From: Bacteroidota bacterium
Lineage (GTDB): Bacteria; Bacteroidota; Bacteroidia; Chitinophagales; LD1
DNA length: 41,745 nt
Direction of reading: 5' to 3'
Assembly (NCBI GenBank): GCA_018267365.1
Contig: JAFDYQ010000040.1
Span: forward strand, 1-41,745
Position 1 is the stretch's first letter, and the number at the start of each line of letters is the position of its first letter. Under the pieces are notes generated by a model, which was not told the DNA's origin, ran no database searches, and worked only from the letters and a program-made list of their open reading frames with translations. The position numbers were made by a program, and so were the translations under genes. Positions 15,021 through 23,873 of the stretch are shown here, in pieces.

Positions 15021-17636
15021 CTACATTTTGTTCTTCAGAAACTTTGAGATGGTCACATGGAAGGTGGTGCCCTGTCCGTACTCAGAGTCAAACCAGATAC
15101 GGCCATCGTGCAGGTCGGCTACTTTTTTGCAGATAGCCAGGCCTATGCCCGTGCCGGGATACTCATTGTCTGTATGCAGGCGCTGGAATATCTGGAAGAC
15201 CTTATCTTTAAATTCGTCTTTGATACCGATACCATTATCTGAGACACTGATCTTCCAGTAGTCGATATCCTCGTCACAAGTCACCCTGATGAGCGGTTTG
15301 CGGTCTGCCGGTATGAACTTCATGGCATTGTCTATCAGGTTCTGCATCATCTGGGTGAGCTGGTACTGCTCGGCAAAGATGGTAGGCAGGTTACTGCACT
15401 CTATGGTGGCCCCCTTAGCCTCTATGGTGCTTTCCAGATTCTTATTTACCACAAACATGAGTTCGTTCAGGTTTACATTCTGGTATGGCCGTGGCACAGA
15501 GTTGAGGCGGGAGTAGTTCAGCAGGTCCGTGATCAGCTGCTGCATGCGCTTGGCACCGCTGACGGAGAAGGATATAAAGTCTTTGGCGTCCGCTCCCAGA
15601 TCCTGAAAGTAACGCTGCTCCAGTAGCTGTAGATAGCTGGTAATGGTCCTGAGCGGACCCTGCAGATCATGCGAGGCTACGTAGGCAAAGCGCTCGAGCT
15701 CCTCATTGGAGCGCTTGAGCGTAGAGGCTTTTTCTTCCAGTTCTTTTTGGGCCTTGGTCAGGTCTGTGATATCCAGGATGATGACCATACCATAGATGAT
15801 ATTGCCCAGGTCGTCTTTGATAGGGAGGGCATTGGTCAGGAGGGTTTTGTCTCCTTCTTCAAACTGCTCCACCTGGCTATTGCCCAGGAGGATATTTTTG
15901 TAGCGGCTCTCCCGTGCAGGTATCAGGTCGCGGTCTGTGATCTCATAGATCGTCCGCCCTTCTACTTCCTCCTTGGGCGGGCTGATCACACCTATGAGGC
16001 TACCCTCTGCCAGTACATAGCGGAGGTCCTTGTCATAGATAAAGATGGCCGAATTGGGCACGTTGCGCGCTATCTGGCGGTAGAGCTGCTCAGACTGCTT
16101 GAGTTTCTCCTCTGCTGTGCGGATCTCAGTGATATCTGTGATGATACCCAGTATATTCTGCCCGGTGCTATCCAGAGAGGGGATAGGTCGCTTCACCAGC
16201 TGTACGTATATATCTTTATTGAGACCGCGGTGGTGCATTTTTTGATCGGACTGCTGTATGGTCTCTCCATACAGAGCTATGCGGCGGTCCTCTTCTTCAA
16301 ACACTTTGGCCTGGGCCTTGTCATGATGAAAGTCCTCAATATAATGCCCTATCATTTCCTTGGGCGTGGTATGATTGAAGTAGGCAAAAGCCTCATTGAC
16401 CAGTACATATTTGCCCTCAATATCTCGCACAAAAATGAGGTTGGGGTTCATGTCTATGAGCAGTCGCAGAAAGTCTTTTTGCTGCTCTATAGCTTTCTCT
16501 GCTTCCTTGCGGTAGGATACCTCTTTCTGGAGGGTTGTATTGAGATTCTCGAGCTCCTCTGTACGCTGTTTTACCTTCTGCTCCAGCTGTACATTCATCT
16601 CTTTCAGCGTCTCCTGGTATCGGATGCGGTCTGTGATATCACGCGCATGGAGCAGTAGGGCCGGTTTGTCATTATACTCGATCACCGCAGTGCGGACAGC
16701 TACCGGTATCAGATGGCCATCGCGGTGCCTGATGCGAGCCTCAAATGATCCTATCGTACCGAGTGTGAGCTGCTCTTGGCGCATCTGATAGGCGTTTTGG
16801 TCCTCCTCCGGAGAAAACTTGCGCACATTCTGCCCGATCAGCTCCTCTCGCTGGTAGCCGTGCAGCTTGGCAGCGGCTTCATTGAGGTCATATATATTCC
16901 CTTCAAAGTCCTCTACAAATACACCTTCGGGAGAACTGTAAAAAAGGTCACGAAAGCGCTTTTCGCTGTTTTTGACCGCTATCTCTGCCAGCTTGCGCTC
17001 TTTGATCTCGTTTACCATCTGATAGTTTGAGATGGTCAGCTCGCGTGTACGTTTCTGCACCTTGGCTTCGAGTTCTTCATTGGTACGGCGCAGTCGGTCT
17101 TCCAGCTCACGCTCCCTGGTGATATCTTCTATGATCGCTATGGCACCTATGTATATTCCCGCGCTATTGAAGAGCGGCTTGCCGGTGATGCGCACGTCTA
17201 TCAGCTCCCTATTCTTGCGATACATGCGGGCCTCATAGACATCAGAGATCCCTCTGCGGCGCAGCTCAGATTTAGCCTTGATAGTGGGTTTGAACTCGTC
17301 AGGAAAAAGAGTGCCGTACGTATCATGACCTACCAGCTCTGAGGCTGAGTACCCGAATATTTTGGTGTGTTGCTCATTGATGAAAAGCTGTACGCCTGCA
17401 TCATTTATGATAGACACAGCATCGGTATACCACTCATCAAAATACTGCTTCAGATCTGCGGGGGTCAGTCCGATTTTATTCAGCTTTTCATATTCGCTGA
17501 AAAAATGCGTGAAAACATCACTCTGCAACCCGGACTGGATCGTATCCAAAAGCTTTTTTGCGTCGGGCGATAGTTTACCCAGGTCTGCAGACTTTCCTAA
17601 GAGAGCTTTGAGGATTTCCGGGGTGGTAGAGGACAT
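15021..17636 (-). CDS. Sensor histidine kinase with four PAS domains
   Basis: An 871-residue soluble kinase without clear membrane helices. Four PAS/PAC units lie at about 70-185, 222-350, 385-508 and 515-635, separated by coiled-coil linkers (RTNEELEAKVQKR; LEQKVKQRTEELEN). The HisKA domain has phospho-acceptor H656 in ASHDLQGPLRT. The ATPase has the N box NLIDNAMK (N770), G1 SDNGIGI (800-805) and G2 GTGIGL (828-833). The ASHDLQ form is shared with phytochrome-like kinases. It probably senses small ligands or redox state in the cytosol. No response regulator gene is adjacent, so its partner lies elsewhere. It is divergent from the hydrolase operon. Confidence 0.94.
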   Translation of the reverse strand: MSSTTPEILKALLGKSADLGKLSPDAKKLLDTIQSGLQSDVFTHFFSEYEKLNKIGLTPADLKQYFDEWYTDAVSIINDAGVQLFINEQHTKIFGYSASELVGHDTYGTLFPDEFKPTIKAKSELRRRGISDVYEARMYRKNRELIDVRITGKPLFNSAGIYIGAIAIIEDITRERELEDRLRRTNEELEAKVQKRTRELTISNYQMVNEIKERKLAEIAVKNSEKRFRDLFYSSPEGVFVEDFEGNIYDLNEAAAKLHGYQREELIGQNVRKFSPEEDQNAYQMRQEQLTLGTIGSFEARIRHRDGHLIPVAVRTAVIEYNDKPALLLHARDITDRIRYQETLKEMNVQLEQKVKQRTEELENLNTTLQKEVSYRKEAEKAIEQQKDFLRLLIDMNPNLIFVRDIEGKYVLVNEAFAYFNHTTPKEMIGHYIEDFHHDKAQAKVFEEEDRRIALYGETIQQSDQKMHHRGLNKDIYVQLVKRPIPSLDSTGQNILGIITDITEIRTAEEKLKQSEQLYRQIARNVPNSAIFIYDKDLRYVLAEGSLIGVISPPKEEVEGRTIYEITDRDLIPARESRYKNILLGNSQVEQFEEGDKTLLTNALPIKDDLGNIIYGMVIILDITDLTKAQKELEEKASTLKRSNEELERFAYVASHDLQGPLRTITSYLQLLEQRYFQDLGADAKDFISFSVSGAKRMQQLITDLLNYSRLNSVPRPYQNVNLNELMFVVNKNLESTIEAKGATIECSNLPTIFAEQYQLTQMMQNLIDNAMKFIPADRKPLIRVTCDEDIDYWKISVSDNGIGIKDEFKDKVFQIFQRLHTDNEYPGTGIGLAICKKVADLHDGRIWFDSEYGQGTTFHVTISKFLKNKM

Positions 17637-17674
17637 GTATAGCTGTAATCAGTAATAAAATCTAAAATACAATT

Positions 17675-17709
17675 TTTGACAGTAAAAGTAACTCCAATGC
17701 TTAGTTTTG
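17675..17709 (+). promoter_or_regulatory. Candidate Bacteroidota-type promoter for the hydrolase operon
   Basis: TTTG (17675-17678) and TAGTTTTG (17702-17709) match the Bacteroidota -33 TTTG and -7 TAnnTTTG elements. The 23-base spacing is slightly long, and the implied transcript start is only a few bases from the ATG at 17720. Tentative. Confidence 0.35.
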
Positions 17710-17719
17710 TAATAAACAC

Positions 17720-18529
17720 ATGAATATGCAAAGGAGGCTGCGCAGCCTGGCTATCGCACTGGTATCAGTGTACGTACTACTGTGTGTGGTGATGTACTTC
17801 TATCAGGAGAAGCTACTCTTTCATCCCTATCCGATAGCTCAGGATTACAAATATGATTTTGCCGGCAGGTATGATGAGTTTCGTATACACCTGGCTGATG
17901 GCAGCGATCTCGATGCACTTCATTTTTATGCGGATACGCCTGCCAGAGGAGTCGTGATATTCTTTCATGGCAATGGCGAGGCGCTGGATCGCGCCGGGCG
18001 CAAAGCTGCTTATTTTACCGCCCGCGGCTATGACTGCATGATGGTGGACTATGCAGGATATGGCAAGAGTACAGGCACTATATCAGAGCAAAACATCTTC
18101 AATAGCGGGTTGGCACTGTATGACTCTGCCAGGGCGCACTTTCCTACCAGCCGCATAGTGATATATGGTATGTCTCTGGGCACAGGCATCGCCGCTCATA
18201 CTGCGCGCGATCGCGCCTGGTTTAAATCGCTGGTACTGGAGTGCCCATACTATTCTATCACAGATGTAGCCAAAAGGCGCTATGGATTTATGCCTGTCGG
18301 ACTGCTATCGCGCTACCCGCTCAGCACCTATCAGTATCTGAAAGATGTACAGCATCCTATCTACGTGATACACGGCACGGCAGATCGTGTGATACCGGTG
18401 GAGTCGCCACGGCAGTTTCGCGATCTGGGTTTGCATCAGTTTGCCTATATAGAGGTGCAGGGGGCAGGTCATGGCAATCTGCCAAAATACCCCGAATACG
18501 ATGCGATGTGGGATAAAGCACTGAACTGA
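17720..18529 (+). CDS. Membrane-anchored alpha/beta hydrolase (BEM46/ABHD13-like)
   Basis: A 269-residue protein with one N-terminal helix (about 9-27) followed by an alpha/beta-hydrolase fold. Visible elements: oxyanion segment FFHGNGEALDRA (81-92), DYAGYGKSTG, the nucleophile elbow YGMSLGTG with S152, the acid D222 in HGTADRVIP and H251 in GAGHGNL. It therefore has a complete Ser-Asp-His triad. Similar proteins are exported or membrane-facing serine hydrolases of unknown substrate. Its stop codon overlaps the next start (TGATG), so it is translationally coupled to a second, shorter hydrolase. A second in-frame ATG at codon 3 is an alternative start. Confidence 0.9.
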   Translation: MNMQRRLRSLAIALVSVYVLLCVVMYFYQEKLLFHPYPIAQDYKYDFAGRYDEFRIHLADGSDLDALHFYADTPARGVVIFFHGNGEALDRAGRKAAYFTARGYDCMMVDYAGYGKSTGTISEQNIFNSGLALYDSARAHFPTSRIVIYGMSLGTGIAAHTARDRAWFKSLVLECPYYSITDVAKRRYGFMPVGLLSRYPLSTYQYLKDVQHPIYVIHGTADRVIPVESPRQFRDLGLHQFAYIEVQGAGHGNLPKYPEYDAMWDKALN

Positions 18530-19188
18530 TGGCTACTTCTAAAATATACCTGATACCCGGCCTCGGCGCTGACCGCCGGATGTATGAGCCACAGACGCGC
18601 ATACTGGAGCGCTATGAAGTGCTGGAGCATCAAAAGCCACTGCCGGGCGAGAATATAAAAACTTATGCGCAGCGCCTCTCAGCCAGGATCGACACATCTG
18701 AGCCATTTATACTGATAGGCACCTCTCTGGGGGGCATCCTCTCTATGGAGATAGCTCGTATACTAAAACCGGAGAAGGTCATCCTCATCTCATCTGTCAA
18801 GCATCGCGGAGAACTGCCGCTGTGGATACGTATCATGAAATACCTCCGGTTGCACAAACTGCTATCGGGAAAAAGGTTTATTGACTTTAGTAAGTCTAAT
18901 ATCCGCCTGCTCATCACAAAAAGGGATACCCGAGTTGCCAAGCTACTGCTGGATATGCACGAAGATGCTGATCCTCATTTTGTAGAGTGGGCTATCAATG
19001 AGGTGATACACTGGGATGGCAGTGCTGACCACAGACCTGATGTCGTGCATATCCATGGTACGAAGGATCGCCTGTTTCCCTTCTCCAATGTAAAGAATGC
19101 TATAGCCATCACCGGAGGCTCGCATGTGATGGGCTGCACGCAGCCAGCAGATGTCAATGAGGCCATCCTGAAAGCCCTCCGCTCATGA
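18529..19188 (+). CDS. Small cytosolic alpha/beta hydrolase
   Basis: A 219-residue hydrolase with YLIPGLGADRRMY at the start (oxyanion/cap entry), the elbow GTSLGGI (S66), the acid D180 in HGTKDRLFP and H199 in GGSHVM. There is no signal peptide or membrane helix. It is shorter than most family members and has a small basic lid (WIRIMKYLRLHKLL). Start overlaps the stop of the preceding hydrolase by one base, and its own stop overlaps the start of the glycosyltransferase (ATGA). The coupling suggests the three act on related lipid-linked or surface substrates; the substrate itself cannot be read from the sequence. Confidence 0.88.
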   Translation: MATSKIYLIPGLGADRRMYEPQTRILERYEVLEHQKPLPGENIKTYAQRLSARIDTSEPFILIGTSLGGILSMEIARILKPEKVILISSVKHRGELPLWIRIMKYLRLHKLLSGKRFIDFSKSNIRLLITKRDTRVAKLLLDMHEDADPHFVEWAINEVIHWDGSADHRPDVVHIHGTKDRLFPFSNVKNAIAITGGSHVMGCTQPADVNEAILKALRS

Positions 19189-20702
19189 CCGGAGACAATA
19201 TTTTCCATTTATCTCTGGCGCTGCATTTATGTAGTGCCTTACTATTTCTTTCCGGCAGGCAAAGATGGGCGCTGTGGGTGCTGGTGGCGGGAGGTGTGTG
19301 CCTCAGGTATTACTTTGCTACGGTCGATCCCTTCCTGCATGACTGGGATGAGCGCTTCCATGCTTTGGTAGCTAAAAACCTTTCACAACATTGGCTTCTG
19401 CCCACGCTTATAGACCAGCCCGTGCTACCCTATGCGCCTCGTGATTGGACCACAGAGCATATATGGCTGCACAAGCAGCCACTCTTTCTCTGGCAGATGG
19501 CCTTATCTATCAGGATATTTGGCGCCACGGAGTTTGCAGTCAGATTGCCGAGCCTGATCATGACTTCAGCCCTTATTCTCATAGTATACCGGATAGGGCG
19601 GCAGGTATTCTCTGGTGTCACAGGCTATATTGCAGCCTTTATCCTATCCTGCTATGAGCCACTGCTGGAGATGAATAGCGGTATGCTGAGTATGGAGCAC
19701 AATGACATTGCTTTTGTGTTTTACATCACCTTATCTGTCTGGGCGTGGATATACTTTGAGCAGCGCCGGAGCCGCCGCTATCTGCTGCTGATGGGTTTCT
19801 TTGCAGGCTGTGCAGTACTCTGCAAATGGCTCACCGGCTTGCTGGTATTTTCCGGTTTTATTTTTTACCACTTATTTCTGACCAGGGACTTCTTTACAAA
19901 AAATACACTGGTCAGCCTGGCAAAGGCGCTTGGTATTTGTATGCTGACATTTTTACCTTGGCAGCTTTACATTCTATGCCAATACCCGGCAGAAGCGCAT
20001 TTTGAGTATGCTTATAACAGTAATCACTTTTTTCGGGTAGTAGAGGGGCACCGGCACGAGGCATGGTTTTATCTGAATATCCTGCCCGACTATTACAGGG
20101 GCTTGCAATACCTGATCGGCGTAGCTCTCTTGGTCACTTTATTGCCGGGCCGCAGGTCGCGGCTATCTGCGGCCCTTTCATTTATGTTTATCCTGGTGTA
20201 TGCTTTTTTTACTATAGCTCAGACCAAGCTGCCGTCCTATGTGATGATGGTGGTCCCTATCGGATTGCTATTGATCTCAGCGGTCATAGGAGGGCTGCTG
20301 TCATCCGTATGGCACCACTGTGTGCTGCGGTACATAGCAGGCTCGGTACTCTTTATAGCATTACTGCTTAGGTTTATCAATTGGCCTTTGATCGTAGAGA
20401 ACCATTTTGCCACAGATACCTGGCAGGGCTTCACACGCGCCTATCTGCAGCCGCGTGCCGATATGTACCGGAGCGTGGCCGGTCACTTGCCGCCATCCTC
20501 TGTGATCGTAAATCTGGAACCCCATCAGGAGATCAATGCGATGTTCTACATAGGTGTGCCTGCCTACTCGGAGTGTGGCATCGCGGGCTACCACTTCCTG
20601 CGAGCCCATCACTACAATATCATCTACGGCGGAGACACTTTGCCATCCTATGCCGCCGGAGATACTGCGGCACGCCTGCTGAAAAGCTACGTACCACAGT
20701 AG
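19185..20702 (+). CDS. GT39/ArnT-like membrane glycosyltransferase
   Basis: A 505-residue polytopic protein with about ten or more membrane helices. The first periplasmic loop has FLHDWDERFHALVAKN (DWDE at 53-56), the acidic motif of the dolichyl/undecaprenyl-phosphate sugar transferases (PMT, ArnT). HKQPLFLWQMALSIRIFG and EFAVRLPSLI, also typical of the family, follow. These enzymes move a sugar from a polyprenyl-phosphate donor to lipid A, protein or another lipid on the outer face of the inner membrane. The C-terminal soluble part is short. Third gene of a coupled unit with two hydrolases (4-base overlap). Acceptor unknown. Confidence 0.88.
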   Translation: MTGDNIFHLSLALHLCSALLFLSGRQRWALWVLVAGGVCLRYYFATVDPFLHDWDERFHALVAKNLSQHWLLPTLIDQPVLPYAPRDWTTEHIWLHKQPLFLWQMALSIRIFGATEFAVRLPSLIMTSALILIVYRIGRQVFSGVTGYIAAFILSCYEPLLEMNSGMLSMEHNDIAFVFYITLSVWAWIYFEQRRSRRYLLLMGFFAGCAVLCKWLTGLLVFSGFIFYHLFLTRDFFTKNTLVSLAKALGICMLTFLPWQLYILCQYPAEAHFEYAYNSNHFFRVVEGHRHEAWFYLNILPDYYRGLQYLIGVALLVTLLPGRRSRLSAALSFMFILVYAFFTIAQTKLPSYVMMVVPIGLLLISAVIGGLLSSVWHHCVLRYIAGSVLFIALLLRFINWPLIVENHFATDTWQGFTRAYLQPRADMYRSVAGHLPPSSVIVNLEPHQEINAMFYIGVPAYSECGIAGYHFLRAHHYNIIYGGDTLPSYAAGDTAARLLKSYVPQ

Positions 20703-20753
20703 AGTGGCAAAATCTGCATTGGGCTTGCTATATATTCTCTATTTTAGCGGGAT

Positions 20754-22778
20754 ATGCAGTTCCTATATCCGTCGTTTCTTTTTGCGCTCGCGGCTTTGGC
20801 TATTCCGGTTATCATTCACCTGTTCAATTTCAGGCGCTTCAAGACGGTTTACTTTAGTAATGTTTCTTTCCTCAAAGAGGTAAAAGAGGAGACCACCTCC
20901 CGCTCTCGTGTCAAACACCTGCTGGTACTGGCAGCACGTATGCTGGCGGTGGCATTTCTTGTGCTTGCCTTTGCACAGCCATTTATACCCAAGAAGAATA
21001 CCAATATAGCCTCCGGCAAAAAATACGTAAGCGTGTATGTAGATAATAGTTTCTCCATGGGCGCAATGAGTGGTGGTATACGCCTGCTGGACAAGGCCAA
21101 GCAAGCCGGCAAAGAGATCGTACAGAACTACGCCCCCAATGATCAGTTTCAGCTGGTGACCAACGATCTGCAGGGCAGACAGCAGCGGCTGGTGAGCAAG
21201 GAGGAATTTCTCTCCATGCTGGATGAGGTAGAGATATCTCCTGCCGCGCGCAGCCTCACGGAGATCACCCGCAGGCAGGCAGATGCACTAGGCCTGGAAA
21301 ATTCCCGCAATAAGGTGGCCTATCTGCTATCAGACTTTCAGCATAATGCAGGAGACTTCACTCCGGATACCTCAGTCCGGTATAATCTCATTCCGCTGGC
21401 AGCGGATGTGCAGCAGAATGTATATATAGATACAGCATGGTTTAGCGAGCCGGTACAGCTCCCGGGCCAGAGCGCCCACCTGATCGTAAAGGTGCGCAAC
21501 AGCGGTGAAAAGGCCACGGATGAAAACCGGCTATCATTAAAGATAAACGGCCAGAATAAAGGTATAGCCGACTTTACTGTGAGCGCGGGATCATACACCT
21601 ATGACACCATCGGATTTGTGATCAATCAAGCTGGGTGGAATAAGGCCGAACTCACGTTACAAGATTATCCGATCACGTATGACGATAATTATTTCTTTGC
21701 CTATCATGTGGCTGACAAGATAAAGGTACTATCTATCAGTGAGGTTAAAGCGAATCCATATGTAGATGCGGTGTTCAAAGATCAGCCTGAGTTTGACTAT
21801 CAGTCTGCACTATCGGGTAGCCTGGACTACAGCCGTATCAAAGGCAACCAATTGATCGTGGCGTCCGGTATCAATACTATCTCATCAGGACTGGCTACAG
21901 CGCTGAGCGGTTTCCTGGCAGATGGTGGTACGGTATGCTTATTCCCTCCGGAGAAAGTAAACGCAGAATCTTATAATTCATTTTTATCTTCTGTGGGCGC
22001 AGGGACTCTGGGAGGATACAAGGAGACCGAACAAGATATAGCCAGGATCGATCTGCAGCAGGGTCTTTTCAGAGATATTTTTGATAAAGTGCCGGAGAAT
22101 ATGAGCATGCCTAAGGCCAAAAAATATTATGCGCTCGGCAGCCGCTCTACTGGTATGGATCAGACGATACTGTCGCTAAAGGATGGCGGTGCCTTTCTTT
22201 CAAAGACCGGTTACAAATCGGGTGTGCTATATGTCTGTGCTGCTCCGCTGGACAAGGCGAACTCCGATCTGCCCATCCATGCGATCTTTGCTCCGATGCT
22301 CTACAAAATGGCTATAATGGGCAATCATGAAGATAACCTGGCATATAAAATAGGCGACAAGAAAGGAATAGAGATAGCCAGCAAAGGTGCTGGCACAGAT
22401 AAGGTCTATAAAGTGAAAGGTGATAATGTGGAGTTTATACCGGAGCAGTTTGCCCTGGGGAGCAAGGTAATACTAGGGCTGAAAGACCAGATCAAAAAGG
22501 CGGGCTTCTACCAAGTCTCTCTGGAGAACTCCGACACGGCTGATGTGATCGCGCTGAACTATGACCGCGGGGAATCAGACCTGAATTTCTACAAGGCAGA
22601 TGAGCTGCGCTCAAAATATAGCGGCAGCAATATCAATGTAGCCAATAGTGTCGGCCTGGAGGTAGCGCAGGTGATCAAAGAGATGGACCGTGGCATTTCG
22701 CTGTGGAAGCTTTTCATAGTGCTCACACTGCTGGCGCTCGGTGCAGAAGTACTACTGCTGCGCTTCTGGCGTACCTAG
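20754..22778 (+). CDS. BatA-domain/vWA-like membrane protein
   Basis: A 674-residue protein. The N-terminus is the double-transmembrane BatA-type domain (MQFLYPSFLFALAALAIPVI, then LLVLAARMLAVAFLVLAFAQPF) with the conserved linker HLFNFRRFKTVYFSNVSFLKEV cut across it. A vWA-like fold starts YVSVYVDNSFSMG (D97-x-S99-x-S101, MIDAS pattern). A large periplasmic middle region follows, and there is one C-terminal helix (WKLFIVLTLLALGAEVLLLRFW). Such genes are common in Bacteroidota and are related to the Bat aerotolerance/MoxR-associated proteins, but this one has no MoxR or other Bat gene beside it. Its 3' end overlaps the lipoate ligase gene by 4 bases on the opposite strand. Confidence 0.9.
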   Translation: MQFLYPSFLFALAALAIPVIIHLFNFRRFKTVYFSNVSFLKEVKEETTSRSRVKHLLVLAARMLAVAFLVLAFAQPFIPKKNTNIASGKKYVSVYVDNSFSMGAMSGGIRLLDKAKQAGKEIVQNYAPNDQFQLVTNDLQGRQQRLVSKEEFLSMLDEVEISPAARSLTEITRRQADALGLENSRNKVAYLLSDFQHNAGDFTPDTSVRYNLIPLAADVQQNVYIDTAWFSEPVQLPGQSAHLIVKVRNSGEKATDENRLSLKINGQNKGIADFTVSAGSYTYDTIGFVINQAGWNKAELTLQDYPITYDDNYFFAYHVADKIKVLSISEVKANPYVDAVFKDQPEFDYQSALSGSLDYSRIKGNQLIVASGINTISSGLATALSGFLADGGTVCLFPPEKVNAESYNSFLSSVGAGTLGGYKETEQDIARIDLQQGLFRDIFDKVPENMSMPKAKKYYALGSRSTGMDQTILSLKDGGAFLSKTGYKSGVLYVCAAPLDKANSDLPIHAIFAPMLYKMAIMGNHEDNLAYKIGDKKGIEIASKGAGTDKVYKVKGDNVEFIPEQFALGSKVILGLKDQIKKAGFYQVSLENSDTADVIALNYDRGESDLNFYKADELRSKYSGSNINVANSVGLEVAQVIKEMDRGISLWKLFIVLTLLALGAEVLLLRFWRT

Positions 22779-23659
22779 AAGATCTGCGCAAGAGTCGCAA
22801 TATCCACTTTGTTGACTAAAGTGTCATAACGATAGGCTTCACCTATCAGGTTTTGCAACGCAGGATCATCTGATACGATGCCGCGGATCATACCCTCCTC
22901 TATCTCTATCACCACATCTCCGCGTGTGACCTTCGTATATGGATTGCGGCCCCAGAGCCATTCAGCAGAGCGGTATCTGCCGGCGGTAGTATATACCTCC
23001 TGCCATTCACTATCTGATAGCTCGTGTTTTTCTGAGACAGGCAGAGAGGAGAGGAGGTAATCACGCAGTGCCGCTGCATCCGGGAAGCGATCGCTACTAT
23101 CAGCTATATTCATCGCCGTACTCCGGACGGATGCCACGCCCTTTGACTCTATCTCAAATTCATTCTTGCGCAGTGCTCCGCGCAGTGCTTTGATATCGCT
23201 ATTTACCAGCAGCGTACCATGTGAAAGGATGTTCTTCCTGTCGGTAAACTGCGCATTGCCCGAGATCTTCTTGCCCTGCCAGATGATGTCGTTGCGCTTA
23301 TTAAACTCAGCATCTATACCTGCTGCGTGCAGTGCATCCAGTATCGGTTGATTAAAGTAGGCATAATTGTTTACCCTTCTGTCGTCAAATGCGCAGATAA
23401 AGGCAAAGCACAGATTGCCCGGGTCATGATACACCGTGCCGCCGCCGGAGAGCCTGCGCACCACCGTACCGCCGCGGCGCATATAGTCAAAGTTTACCTC
23501 CTTGTAGATAGACTGATTCTTGCCCACCACTACACTGGCATCATTGATATAGAGCATGACATATATCTCATCTCCCGGCACCAGCGTGCGCACCAGATAG
23601 TCTTCAGTGGCGGCATTCAGATAGGGGTCATGATGATCTCGCTGGTCTATCAGTATCAT
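22775..23659 (-). CDS. lplA: Lipoate-protein ligase
   Basis: A 294-residue enzyme that activates lipoate with ATP and attaches it to a lysine of the E2 and H proteins of 2-oxoacid dehydrogenases and glycine cleavage. Evidence: VVVGKNQSIYKEVN, RRLSGGGTVYHDPGN (68-82), the lipoyl-AMP loop, then RNDIIWQGKKISGNAQF with the conserved lysine near 131, and SHGTLLVNSD. The C-terminal accessory domain is present (WLWGRNPY and onward). Length is close to the usual bacterial LplA with its small domain. It stands alone between the BatA gene (convergent, overlapping by 4 bases) and the HMG-CoA lyase (divergent). Confidence 0.93.
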   Translation of the reverse strand: MILIDQRDHHDPYLNAATEDYLVRTLVPGDEIYVMLYINDASVVVGKNQSIYKEVNFDYMRRGGTVVRRLSGGGTVYHDPGNLCFAFICAFDDRRVNNYAYFNQPILDALHAAGIDAEFNKRNDIIWQGKKISGNAQFTDRKNILSHGTLLVNSDIKALRGALRKNEFEIESKGVASVRSTAMNIADSSDRFPDAAALRDYLLSSLPVSEKHELSDSEWQEVYTTAGRYRSAEWLWGRNPYTKVTRGDVVIEIEEGMIRGIVSDDPALQNLIGEAYRYDTLVNKVDIATLAQIF

Positions 23660-23781
23660 ATGGTGAATATAGACATACTGTCAGATAGAGTATAGTATAT
23701 AGGTGGGATAGCCAGGCAGTGAGGTCTTTTTTGCATAACAGAGCAATCGTCGCGATGCCAATTGTTTATAGTACTGTTGAA

Positions 23782-23814
23782 AGCCCTCTCCTCTGAAGAG
23801 GGTTGGGAGAGGTG
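23782..23814 (+). repeat. Dispersed palindromic repeat, copy 1
   Basis: A 33-base sequence with arms CCCTCTCCTCTGAAGAGGG and a tail TTGGGAGAGGTG that can also pair with the left arm. Nearly identical to 34022-34054 in reverse orientation. It is intergenic, between lipoate ligase and HMG-CoA lyase, and is of the kind scattered through many Bacteroidota genomes. Confidence 0.75.
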
Positions 23815-23873
23815 TGATTTTTATTTTTGTAAAAGAAGTCCCACCTTCACCTTCACTAAAGCGACCTGACCGT

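Noticed and set aside
15669..16658. 329-residue plus-strand frame inside the histidine kinase
   Set aside because: Complementary-frame shadow of the PAS domains; no motif, no sensible start context.
23814..23873. Longer N-terminus for HMG-CoA lyase from a GTG start
   Set aside because: The GTG lies inside a dispersed repeat and the added residues do not resemble the family; ATG 23874 matches the conserved start.
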